Shown: positions 6,613 through 13,646 of the stretch, piece after piece
Layout of the letters: the number at the start of each line of letters is the position of its first letter
Position numbering within the stretch: position 1 is the first letter of the stretch
Source of the DNA: JAUVKA01 sp964465145
Lineage (GTDB): Bacteria > Bacteroidota > Bacteroidia > Bacteroidales > UBA12481
DNA length: 13,700 nucleotides
Assembly (NCBI GenBank): GCA_964465145.1
Contig: CAYXJR010000103.1
Location: forward strand, 1 to 13,700
Direction: 5' to 3'
Notes under the pieces: model-generated
Databases searched by the model: none
The model's input: only the letters and a program-made list of their open reading frames with translations
Told to the model about the DNA's origin: nothing
Made by a program: the position numbers and the translations under genes

Positions 6613-7047
6613 TTACACCAATTCAGCATTCAAAGTAATTTCAACAGATGACAACAGTTGTGAAATAGGGCATGTCTTTTTAGTTTTTTCGGCTAATTCG
6701 AGGAATTGACCCTTCTTGATTCCAGGCACCGCGGCTTTAAGATTCAGTTCAATACCGGTGACTTTGAAGCCGCCATCTACTTCTTCAAAATTCACCAATC
6801 CTTCTGTTTCCAAAACTTCAGGGGTGAACCCTGCTCCAACTAATTGAAAGCTGAGAGCCATTCCAAAACAACCTGCATGGGCTGCGGCAATTAGTTCTTC
6901 CGGATTGGTTCCATCAATTCCTTCTTCATTTTTAAATCGGGCTTTATAAGAATAAGGTAAACCTTTGAGAGCTCCGCTTTTTGTTGTTAATTCACCTGAA
7001 CCTTCCAAACCGGTTCCCTTCCAAGTTGCAACTGCTTTTCTTTTCAT
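6613..7047 (-). CDS. osmC: OsmC-type organic hydroperoxide peroxidase
   Basis: A 144-residue cytoplasmic thiol peroxidase that reduces organic hydroperoxides. Its sequence follows the OsmC subgroup through its whole length, including W9KGTG, the GTNPEELIAAAHAGC block and the late KTCPISQLL block. The catalytic cysteine pair is Cys60 and Cys126. The activating Arg37 and an acidic residue at 50/51 are in the expected places. Length and residue positions match E. coli OsmC almost exactly. The gene stands alone: downstream is a palindrome and a broken gene on the same strand, upstream is the divergent kynureninase. No OhrR-type regulator is present. The 5' leader contains a 14-bp tandem repeat. 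Confidence 0.95.
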   Translation of the reverse strand: MKRKAVATWKGTGLEGSGELTTKSGALKGLPYSYKARFKNEEGIDGTNPEELIAAAHAGCFGMALSFQLVGAGFTPEVLETEGLVNFEEVDGGFKVTGIELNLKAAVPGIKKGQFLELAEKTKKTCPISQLLSSVEITLNAELV

Positions 7048-7072
7048 TTGATTTATTTTTTTGGTTTCTTTT

Positions 7073-7100
7073 CAATAACACAATCCCAATAACACAATCC
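7073..7100. repeat. Perfect 2 x 14-bp tandem repeat in the osmC leader
   Basis: CAATAACACAATCC occurs twice, back to back (7073-7086 and 7087-7100), between the candidate -7 box and the osmC start. It may be a regulatory direct repeat or a simple slippage duplication. Confidence 0.8.
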
Positions 7101-7108
7101 TATAACAA

Positions 7109-7116
7109 CAAAGTTA
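7109..7116 (-). promoter_or_regulatory. Candidate -7 element of osmC
   Basis: The minus strand reads TAACTTTG, a match to TAnnTTTG, 62 bases upstream of the osmC ATG. No TTTG box is seen at the right spacing upstream. Confidence 0.4.
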
Positions 7117-7319
7117 AATATTGGTTGAAGAAACATCTGTTTGATTCTAATTATTTAGCAGATGAATTTGATTAGTTTTGGGATAGTAAATTATTAAAAT
7201 TTTGCCCTTGTTTGATGAGGTTGTCGGAGAAGGTGTAATCACTCTTGAAAACATTAAAATAAATTATTGGTAGTGAAAAAATCGAATTTATTTTATTAGG
7301 CAAATAGGGCTTGAATTCT

Positions 7320-8591
7320 ATGGAAAACCACTTCAAGAAAGTAATTGAATTAGATAATCAGGATAGGTTGGCCCACTTTAAGGACAGGTTTGTTAATGAT
7401 GATCGAATGATTTACCTGGATGGTAACTCATTAGGTAAACTGCCGAAGAAGGCCATAGAACAAACTTCGATTCTGATAAATGAACAGTGGGGTAAACGAT
7501 TAATCCGGAGTTGGAATGAAAGCTGGATAGAACTTTCAGGGGAAATTGCTAAAAAAATTGCTAAAATCATTGGAGCACAGGAAGATGAAGTTTTCGTAGG
7601 TGACTCTACAACTATAAATCTATATAAACTAGTATTTGCGGCTTTAAAGGCTAAGTCTGACAGGCACAAGATAATATCTGACTCCCTGAATTTTCCGGCT
7701 GACTTATATGTTATTCAAGGCCTGATAAAGCAGGAATTTCCAAAACATTCCTTGGAGCTCATTGAAAGTTATGATGGAATTTCCATTAATGAAAATGCGC
7801 TAGAAAATATGTTGGATGAGCAAACGGCCATAATAACTCTTAGTTTTGTTGCTTTCAAAAGTTCATTTATGTACAACATGCAAAGGGTTAATGAGCTGGC
7901 TCATGAAAATAATAGCCTAATAATCTGGGATCTATCTCATGCTGCTGGTGCCGTGCCGGTGAGATTAAATGAAACAAATACCGATATGGCTGTTGGCTGC
8001 ACCTATAAATACCTTAACGGCGGGCCAGGAGCTCCTGCTTTCTTATATGTTAGAAAAGATTTGCAGGAAAAACTGGTAAATCCAATATGGTCATGGTTTA
8101 GTCATAAGGATCAATTTGGGTTTGATGTAGAATATATAGCCTCTGATAGCATACAAAAATTTGCTACCGGAACTCCATCTATTATATCTTTGGCAGCAAC
8201 AGAACCTGGTTTAGATATTCTGATAGAAGCGGGCATAACCAATTTGAGGGAAAAGAGTATCAGGCAAAGCCGGTTTTTGATTGAAATGGTTCAAGAGCAT
8301 CTGGTACCCCTTGGGTTTAGCATTGCATCTCCATTGGATGAGAATATGAGAGGGTCGCATGTTTCAATTCAACACCCTGAAGGATATAGAATTAACAGGG
8401 CAATGATTGAACCAAAGGATGATTCAAAAATCATTATTCCGGATTTCAGGCCCCCGAGCAATATCAGAATAGGAATTGCTCCTTTATATAATTCTTATAG
8501 TGATCTTTATTATACTATTGAAAGGATAATGTCGATTGTTGTTAAAAAAGAATTCGAACATTTTAGCGAAGAAAAGTTGAAGGTAACCTGA
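7320..8591 (+). CDS. kynU: Kynureninase (PLP-dependent)
   Basis: A 423-residue fold-type I PLP enzyme that hydrolyses kynurenine or 3-hydroxykynurenine to anthranilate (or 3-hydroxyanthranilate) and alanine in the cytoplasm. Characteristic blocks are IYLDGNSLG, RSWNESWIEL, GDSTTINLYKL (phosphate-binding region), NFPADLY, IIWDLSHAAGAVP (Asp that pairs with the PLP nitrogen) and GCTYKYLNGGPGAPAFLYV, where TYKY supplies the Schiff-base lysine (about Lys230). GTPSIISLAA and the C-terminal 'PDFRPPSNIRIGIAPLY' complete the family pattern. The ATG at 7320 is preferred over an in-frame TTG at 7311. No tryptophan dioxygenase, formamidase or kynurenine monooxygenase gene is nearby, so it may work with enzymes encoded elsewhere. 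No convincing promoter was found directly upstream. Confidence 0.93.
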   Translation: MENHFKKVIELDNQDRLAHFKDRFVNDDRMIYLDGNSLGKLPKKAIEQTSILINEQWGKRLIRSWNESWIELSGEIAKKIAKIIGAQEDEVFVGDSTTINLYKLVFAALKAKSDRHKIISDSLNFPADLYVIQGLIKQEFPKHSLELIESYDGISINENALENMLDEQTAIITLSFVAFKSSFMYNMQRVNELAHENNSLIIWDLSHAAGAVPVRLNETNTDMAVGCTYKYLNGGPGAPAFLYVRKDLQEKLVNPIWSWFSHKDQFGFDVEYIASDSIQKFATGTPSIISLAATEPGLDILIEAGITNLREKSIRQSRFLIEMVQEHLVPLGFSIASPLDENMRGSHVSIQHPEGYRINRAMIEPKDDSKIIIPDFRPPSNIRIGIAPLYNSYSDLYYTIERIMSIVVKKEFEHFSEEKLKVT

Positions 8592-8629
8592 TTTATTCTT
8601 CATGAGAGTTTAAATAACTTGCATTAATT

Positions 8630-9099
8630 ATGAAAAAATCCATTGTTTTTCCTCTTCTGATATGTCTGGTAATCCTGTACAGCTGCAGGAAACCTGTATT
8701 CGAAAACGAATCTAATCATCTGACGCTATGGTATAATAACCCTACCTCTTTGGAGTATCTGCCTGTTTTGCAGAAAGCCCTTTTTGAAAACCTGTTCAAG
8801 GAGGCCTGGCAATTGGCACAGGATCACTTGCTTGGTACCCCGCCTCAGATCAGGTCGTACCAGCCGCTCAGGCTACTATCGAGAGAAGATTATCTTTCGG
8901 TGGAGGTCAGACTGGTTGGAGCCGTGCCTGGATCATTAATATGTGCGCCCGTGGTGGTTTTGTATTTGACCTGAAATGGGAAGAGGGCAGGATCACAGAG
9001 GCCTTTATCAGTTCCCAGAATGGTGGAACAGCAACAATCCTGATCTTAGAAAAAGAAACTGTTGTGGATTTGAAGCCAGGCGAAAGGAAGCGGATTTAA
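8630..9099 (+). pseudogene. GH95-type alpha-L-fucosidase remnant, two internal deletions
   Basis: The ATG at 8630 opens a lipoprotein signal (lipobox LYSC, Cys19), then a GH95 N-terminal segment with LTLWYNNPTS and the pattern 'LP.L...LFE..FKEA..LA...LLGTPPQ..SYQPL', which in full-length enzymes begins the beta-sandwich domain. From 8866 the homology continues in another frame (AQATIERRLSFGGGQTGWSRAWIIN), which belongs to the late catalytic (alpha/alpha)6 domain. It then passes straight into CARGGFVFDLKWEEGRI, the C-terminal domain, ending at a TAA at 9097-9099. Full GH95 enzymes have about 750-800 residues and this has about 155. At least two deletions are therefore present: one near 8864-8875 that shifts frame and one near 8935-8950. 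No functional enzyme is expected. Family assignment is by motif recognition. Confidence 0.8.
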
Positions 9100-9127
9100 A
9101 GAATGTTAATAATCTAAACTATTAGCT

Positions 9128-9135
9128 TACATTTG
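9128..9135 (+). promoter_or_regulatory. Candidate -7 element of the DEAD-box helicase gene
   Basis: TACATTTG matches TAnnTTTG exactly and lies 20 bases before the ATG at 9155, predicting a very short leader. The -33 region (about 9104-9108) is weak. Confidence 0.45.
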
Positions 9136-9154
9136 CCGGCCTTATTCAAAATAC

Positions 9155-10417
9155 ATGACTTTCAAAGATTTAGAAATTATTGAGCCAATCCTCAGAGCAC
9201 TGGAGCTCGAAGGGTATGCTTATCCCACACCGATTCAGGAACAATCCATTCCCATCTTACTGCAAAAAAACGACCTTCTAGGTTGTGCCCAAACAGGGAC
9301 TGGCAAGACCGCAGCTTTCGCTGTTCCCATTCTTCAGCATCTTTTTCTGGATCCTCAACGGAATAAGGGAAGACGGAAGATAAAAGCTCTAATTGTTACC
9401 CCAACCAGGGAGTTAGCCATCCAGATTGGAGAGGGCTTTTCCACTTACGGGAAATTCACAGGAATTAAAAATACTGTTATCTATGGCGGGGTAAAGCAAG
9501 GTACGCAGACCGATGCCCTGCGCAGAGGTGTGGATGTTCTTGTGGCCACCCCTGGACGTCTGTTGGATCTGATTGAGCAGGGTTTTATCACTCTGAGAGA
9601 TGTGAAATATTCTGTGCTGGACGAAGCCGATCATATGCTCGACATGGGGTTCATCCACGATATTCGCAAGATTATTGCCAAATTACCGGCGAATCGGCAA
9701 TCGCTGTTCTTTTCCGCAACAATGCCACCAGCGATCATGGACTTGTCTCGCAAAATATTGGGCAACCCACAAAAGGTAACCATTAAACCTGAGCAGGCAA
9801 CTGCTGAGAAGGTAGAGCAGGCTGTGTATTTCGTTAGTAAAAACGATAAACCAAAGTTATTGGTCCACCTTCTGAGTGCCCAATCTATTGATTCCGTGCT
9901 GATATTCTCACGAACGAAATACGGTGCCGACAAGATCGTCAAGATACTAGCCAGGGCAGACATTAAAGCAGATGCTATCCACGGTAATAAATCACAAGGT
10001 GCACGCCAACGGGCACTGAATAATTTTAAGGATAAGAAATCAAGCGTCCTCGTAGCTACTGATATAGCTGCACGTGGTATCGATGTTGTGGAACTGTCAC
10101 TTGTTATTAATTACGATCTTCCGAACGTTTCAGAGACATACATTCATCGTATTGGAAGGACAGGGCGGGCAGAAAAAAGTGGAGTTGCATGGTCCTTTTG
10201 TGATCTGGAAGAAAGGCCCTTACTGCGTGATATCGAAAAGCTGATCCATCAGAAAGTTCCAGTGGTTGAGGAAAATCCTTTTCTTGATTCGGGTTCAGAT
10301 GAACCAGTTAAAACACAGGATAAACCACAAAAAACATATCATCAATCACGATCAGGCTATGCCGGTGGGGGCAACAAAAATCACCGTCACTATTATCCCA
10401 GACAGCGTAGCAAGTAG
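9155..10417 (+). CDS. rhlE: RhlE-type DEAD-box RNA helicase
   Basis: A 420-residue ATP-dependent RNA helicase, acting in the cytoplasm in RNA or ribosome remodelling. All core motifs are intact: Q motif (Phe3 and TPIQ, Gln28), motif I AQTGTGKT (45-52), Ia PTRELA (83-88), GG (111-112), TPGR (132-135), II DEAD (156-159), III SAT (187-189), IV region LIFSRTK (249-255), V ATDIAARGIDV (301-311) and VI HRIGRTGR (331-338). The C-terminal tail (about 385-420) is low-complexity and basic, with Gly, Asn, His and Arg, as is usual for the RhlE group. Many Bacteroidota carry several paralogues, and cold induction is common in the family but not shown here. The gene is monocistronic by appearance. The next 230 bases hold only a dipeptidase fragment. 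Confidence 0.96.
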   Translation: MTFKDLEIIEPILRALELEGYAYPTPIQEQSIPILLQKNDLLGCAQTGTGKTAAFAVPILQHLFLDPQRNKGRRKIKALIVTPTRELAIQIGEGFSTYGKFTGIKNTVIYGGVKQGTQTDALRRGVDVLVATPGRLLDLIEQGFITLRDVKYSVLDEADHMLDMGFIHDIRKIIAKLPANRQSLFFSATMPPAIMDLSRKILGNPQKVTIKPEQATAEKVEQAVYFVSKNDKPKLLVHLLSAQSIDSVLIFSRTKYGADKIVKILARADIKADAIHGNKSQGARQRALNNFKDKKSSVLVATDIAARGIDVVELSLVINYDLPNVSETYIHRIGRTGRAEKSGVAWSFCDLEERPLLRDIEKLIHQKVPVVEENPFLDSGSDEPVKTQDKPQKTYHQSRSGYAGGGNKNHRHYYPRQRSK

Positions 10418-10472
10418 GAGACTGCAATTTTGTTATGTGATATTGTGATAATGCAACTTAAAAAATAAAAAC

Positions 10473-10625
10473 ACAATTGGCGACCGTAAAACCTACTCTT
10501 GGAATTCAGCATGGTGGACTAACAACTTTGTTGCTAACTATGCGAATCTGCATTATGATAAAATGATTATTGACATTCAAAAGGAGCAATCTTCAATTGA
10601 GAGTCATTTCCTGTCTATGCAACGT
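10473..10625 (+). pseudogene. C69 dipeptidase fragment (about 50 codons)
   Basis: The plus strand between the helicase and the convergent dipeptidase encodes, in one frame, TIGDRKTYSWNSAWW, NNFVANYANL and MIIDIQKEQSSIE. This aligns colinearly with an internal stretch of the intact C69 protein next door (GDLKGFSWNSAWW, FNFVSNYANL, MIKDIQKVQSKLE) at roughly two-thirds identity by eye. No start codon or earlier domain precedes it, and similarity is lost by about 10625. It is therefore a remnant of a paralogue that lay in the opposite orientation. The rest of the 10418-10649 gap shows nothing recognisable. Confidence 0.75.
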
Positions 10626-10649
10626 CCCTGCTTAATGGGTGCCACTCCT

Positions 10650-12260
10650 CTACTTCCATTCTTTCAATTTGAATTGATCGGGACGTTCTTGAATAACTTT
10701 TTTCAACCATTCTTCAGGGTAGCTAACTCCTCCGGCTCTGCCGTTTTCATCTTTTACGTATCCATCGTTATATTTGGTTATCAGACTTTCACCCAGCTTG
10801 ATCCATTCTTTGATAACGCTTTCTGCATGTGAGCTACAGTAGTTGGTTAAATAATGTTCCATGATCTCCGGATCAGTTTTATACAACTCCAGGGCTGCTT
10901 TTTCAACTGCCGGCTGCGTTGTTATGGCAAATCCTTCTAGTTTGCTCTGAACTTTCTGAATATCTTTGATCATATAAGAATATTTCAGGTTGGCATAATT
11001 AGAAACGAAGTTAAAGACCCACCATGCTGAGTTCCACGAGAATCCTTTCAGATCTCCGGTTCTGTATACCTCGGGCACCGCATTAACACAGCAATAGAAT
11101 GGAACAAAACATGTAGTATATGCATCATCTACACCTTGCCAGTTAATACCTCCGATTGGATCGGGCAACCAGGAACGAGATTGTGAAACAAAGGAATATG
11201 CTGTTTGTTGTGTGGAAATTGGCCTTTCCCAGATATAGGACTTGCCATCTATTTCCCATCCGAGAGGGCGCCAGCGGTAAGGACAGCCAAACGGCCCTGC
11301 ATCAACGCCTTTTGTCATATCAAAGGCTGTTCCTTCGTAATGATCACGAAGAAGACTAAAGACATCCTCCAGGGAGAGTTTCTTATCAACCTTAACCCAG
11401 AGAGGATATGGATCTGCACCTTCAACACCACGATGATAATCAGGAGATAGATTAAGTGATGGGGCACATCTTCTTAGAACACTCCAAACACGTGTGGAAC
11501 AAGAATGTAAGCTGCTGGGTGTTGGCGGACAATAAGCCAGATTAAACCTGAAAGGTTCACCTGAAGCAGGATCATAATATCCTTTCTCGATAGCAAATGA
11601 TTTCACATCTTTTGAATATATACAGTTCTCTTTATCATCAAAAGGGATTTCTCCTATTCTTGATAGATTTGCATGACATGATACATATCCATCCGGTATT
11701 CTAAGTGCAACCCATATAGCTCCCTTGTTACCAGTACCTTTACCAATTATTTCCATGATCCATACTTCTTTAGGATCAGAAATTGAAAACGCCTCCATAG
11801 AACTGCTGTATCCATATTCCTCAACAAGATCAACAATTACCTTGATACCTTCGCGAGCTGTTTTAGCACGTTGCAACATCAGTTCCATCAACTTACCATA
11901 GCCCAGTAAACCCTCACGATCAACAAGTTCTTCTCTTCCGCTGGTAGTGGTTTCACCAATTGCAACCTGGAATTCATTAATATTTCCGACAACCTTATAA
12001 GTATGTGGAACCTGCTTTATATTTTGTGTCTTCCCATTCCTTTTTCGTATTTCGATATTGGAATCATTGCCATAATCCATTGCTGGGATATATCGCATAT
12101 TAGAAACAAATTCAGCATCACATGCATACGTGATCATAACCGAACCGTCTGCTGAAGCTCCTTTTGAAATAAGTACACTAGTGCAGTTATCATTTCTTTC
12201 TTGTGAGAATAAATTCAGAAATGAAAAACACAGGCTGATAATGACTAAAATCTTTCGCAT
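10650..12260 (-). CDS. Exported C69-family dipeptidase
   Basis: A 536-residue Ntn-hydrolase dipeptidase of the C69/U34 (PepD-like) family. A Sec signal peptide (MRKILVIISLCFSFLNLFSQ) is followed by the start of the catalytic domain, NCTSVLISKGASADGSV. In this family the cysteine in 'CTS' (Cys26) becomes the N-terminal nucleophile after processing. Other family blocks are GETTTSGREELVDREG, YGYSSSMEAFSISDPKEVWIMEIIGKG, IPDGYVSCHANLSRIGEI, and the C-terminal FSWNSAWWVFNFVSNYANL. The length is normal for Bacteroidota members, which act outside the cytoplasm in peptide breakdown. A good ribosome site precedes the start. The gene is flanked on its 3' side by a fragment of an oppositely oriented paralogue, and the neighbouring lipoprotein gene lies upstream on the same strand, 395 bases away. 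Confidence 0.94.
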   Translation of the reverse strand: MRKILVIISLCFSFLNLFSQERNDNCTSVLISKGASADGSVMITYACDAEFVSNMRYIPAMDYGNDSNIEIRKRNGKTQNIKQVPHTYKVVGNINEFQVAIGETTTSGREELVDREGLLGYGKLMELMLQRAKTAREGIKVIVDLVEEYGYSSSMEAFSISDPKEVWIMEIIGKGTGNKGAIWVALRIPDGYVSCHANLSRIGEIPFDDKENCIYSKDVKSFAIEKGYYDPASGEPFRFNLAYCPPTPSSLHSCSTRVWSVLRRCAPSLNLSPDYHRGVEGADPYPLWVKVDKKLSLEDVFSLLRDHYEGTAFDMTKGVDAGPFGCPYRWRPLGWEIDGKSYIWERPISTQQTAYSFVSQSRSWLPDPIGGINWQGVDDAYTTCFVPFYCCVNAVPEVYRTGDLKGFSWNSAWWVFNFVSNYANLKYSYMIKDIQKVQSKLEGFAITTQPAVEKAALELYKTDPEIMEHYLTNYCSSHAESVIKEWIKLGESLITKYNDGYVKDENGRAGGVSYPEEWLKKVIQERPDQFKLKEWK

Positions 12261-12267
12261 TGTTAAT

Positions 12268-12273
12268 CTCCTT
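12268..12273 (-). promoter_or_regulatory. Strong Shine-Dalgarno of the C69 dipeptidase gene
   Basis: The minus strand reads AAGGAG with seven bases to the ATG at 12260. Such a canonical site is uncommon in this window and fixes the start. Confidence 0.7.
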
Positions 12274-12393
12274 ATTATATTGTTGTTGGATATTATATTA
12301 TTAAAACTGGCCGCATTATAATCATGCAGGAGATTAAAAATACAAAGATTATTTGAGAGACCACTCGAAAAATGTTTAAAGACCTCGTTTTTA

Positions 12394-12401
12394 CAAACAT
12401 A
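12394..12401 (-). promoter_or_regulatory. Candidate -7 element of the C69 dipeptidase gene
   Basis: The minus strand reads TATGTTTG, a full match to TAnnTTTG, about 134 bases upstream of the start. The -33 box is not convincing, and the leader would be long. Confidence 0.35.
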
Positions 12402-12655
12402 AATCAGCGTTTTGTTTGGGGCTAGTTTGTTTTCTAATAGAGTCCTACGGTAGTGAGATCATCCTGAACTTATTTTAGCATATTTAGTGATCTATTTGTA
12501 TACTTATAATTATCATAGTAGAGGCCCAAACGATACAAGACATTGGCCAATAAAGAGTTTGATAAAGCTGGATCAAGCATCAAAATATCCTTTCAGCATG
12601 AGGGGGTTCCAAGAGGTAAGGATCTTGTGGTCCGTTCCCGGTCTGATACTTTTAC

Positions 12656-13390
12656 TCAGAACACAATATCCTGCAGGCCAATTTCAAATAATTCAATCCG
12701 TCGGTGGTCAAGAACCTGTAACTTGATCCAGCCGTATTGGTGTTTACCGAAGGAAATTTTGATACGGAAAGGAATATACCCCAGTTCAATTTTGTCCCAG
12801 ATACCTGTCATAATATTGTTATATACAGGAATATTATTCTCTTCTTCTGAGAATTGACGGCTTTGATCTAACTGAGATAATATTTGCAATTTATCCGACC
12901 ATTTTATTCCATTTGATAAACTACTACCTTCTGAAAGTAAAACTGGTGATGAGAAGGAGAATCGTTTATTTTTTTGACTAAGGTTTTGGCACAAGGCACA
13001 ATAAAAATGAGATCTTTCGTTGTATATTATTTTTCGTTTTCCCTTTTCAGATTCTTTAGTCACGCTGAACAAATCCTCATAGGCAATTTGATAACCAAAT
13101 TCAATGTCATGATTAGTTGACCAAACAGAAGACCCTCTTTTATCCTGGTCTCCCAGAGAATCTACAGCGTATGTAAAAAATTTAAAATCGTTTTCACCAT
13201 CATCATTGACATCAATCCATAGAACTTCTTCCTGCCCATAGGTTGAATAGGAAAACTGATCTTCAAGTAGCTTAACCGATACTCCATTATTGCTTCCTAT
13301 AACGAAATTATCAGGGATTGTTTCCTTTTGGCAATTGCTAAAAGCAAGTACTATTATAATAAGTACACTTATGATTGTGACTGATTTCAT
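12656..13390 (-). CDS. Lipoprotein of unknown function
   Basis: A 244-residue lipoprotein with a long hydrophobic signal and a lipobox, AFSNC, with Cys20 as the lipidation site. I do not recognise a named family. Visible features are an aspartate-rich loop, IDVNDDGENDF (about residues 59-69), which resembles an EF-hand/dockerin-like calcium-binding loop. A Cys pair (HFYCALC) lies mid-protein. The C-terminal 'YIPFRIKISFGKHQYGWIKLQV' is a pattern seen at the end of many Bacteroidota exported proteins of unknown role. The frame is open to 13444, but the ATG at 13390 is chosen because it gives a proper lipoprotein signal and because the promoter lies between the two. It is probably membrane-anchored outside the cytoplasm. 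Its gene is divergent from the one at the window's end. Confidence 0.8.
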   Translation of the reverse strand: MKSVTIISVLIIIVLAFSNCQKETIPDNFVIGSNNGVSVKLLEDQFSYSTYGQEEVLWIDVNDDGENDFKFFTYAVDSLGDQDKRGSSVWSTNHDIEFGYQIAYEDLFSVTKESEKGKRKIIYNERSHFYCALCQNLSQKNKRFSFSSPVLLSEGSSLSNGIKWSDKLQILSQLDQSRQFSEEENNIPVYNNIMTGIWDKIELGYIPFRIKISFGKHQYGWIKLQVLDHRRIELFEIGLQDIVF

Positions 13391-13416
13391 AAAATAATGG
13401 CCCTCGATTATTCGGG

Positions 13417-13447
13417 CAAATTTATCCTTGCAGTAAAAATACACAAA
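13417..13447 (-). promoter_or_regulatory. Consensus Bacteroidota promoter of the lipoprotein gene
   Basis: On the minus strand TTTG (13444-13447) is followed by exactly 19 nt and TAAATTTG (13417-13424), matching both the -33 and -7 consensus. Transcription would start near 13410, about 20 bases before the ATG at 13390. It is the best promoter in the window and rules out the upstream in-frame start at 13444. Confidence 0.75.
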
Positions 13448-13646
13448 TTATTACCATTATTTCATTTATTGCAACAATACCCGGGAATAATTACCTGTAT
13501 AAAGTGTGAATAATGCAACTCTAGTCTTAAATTGTGTAATGCTTATCTAACCACTAACATAAACATGCTCACTGAAGATTATTATTTATATAATATATTA
13601 GGAGGAGTATTCTACATTTTGCTAACTTGCACAAAATCTATACATT

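Larger units (their letters stand above)
12261..12655. other. 395-bp gap upstream of the C69 gene
   Basis: This gap holds the C69 leader and its candidate promoter. From 12522 to 12655 the plus strand has an open frame with protein-like composition (KEFDKAGSSIKISFQHEG, then PRGKDLVVRS), but it has no start codon, no recognisable family and runs on into the antisense of the lipoprotein gene. It may be a small coding remnant. Nothing else was found: no tRNA, terminator stem or mobile element. Confidence 0.4.

Noticed and set aside
6981..7175. 64-residue plus-strand ORF overlapping osmC's 5' end
   Set aside because: It is antisense to osmC and then runs through its leader; composition is not protein-like.
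7190..7273. Short plus-strand frame reading LPLFDEVVGEGVITLENIK before kynU
   Set aside because: It has no start codon, only 27 codons and no family recognised; it could be a remnant but the evidence is too thin.
10563..10832. 89-residue plus-strand ORF between helicase and dipeptidase
   Set aside because: Its first part is the C69 remnant and the rest is antisense to the intact dipeptidase; it is not a gene of its own.
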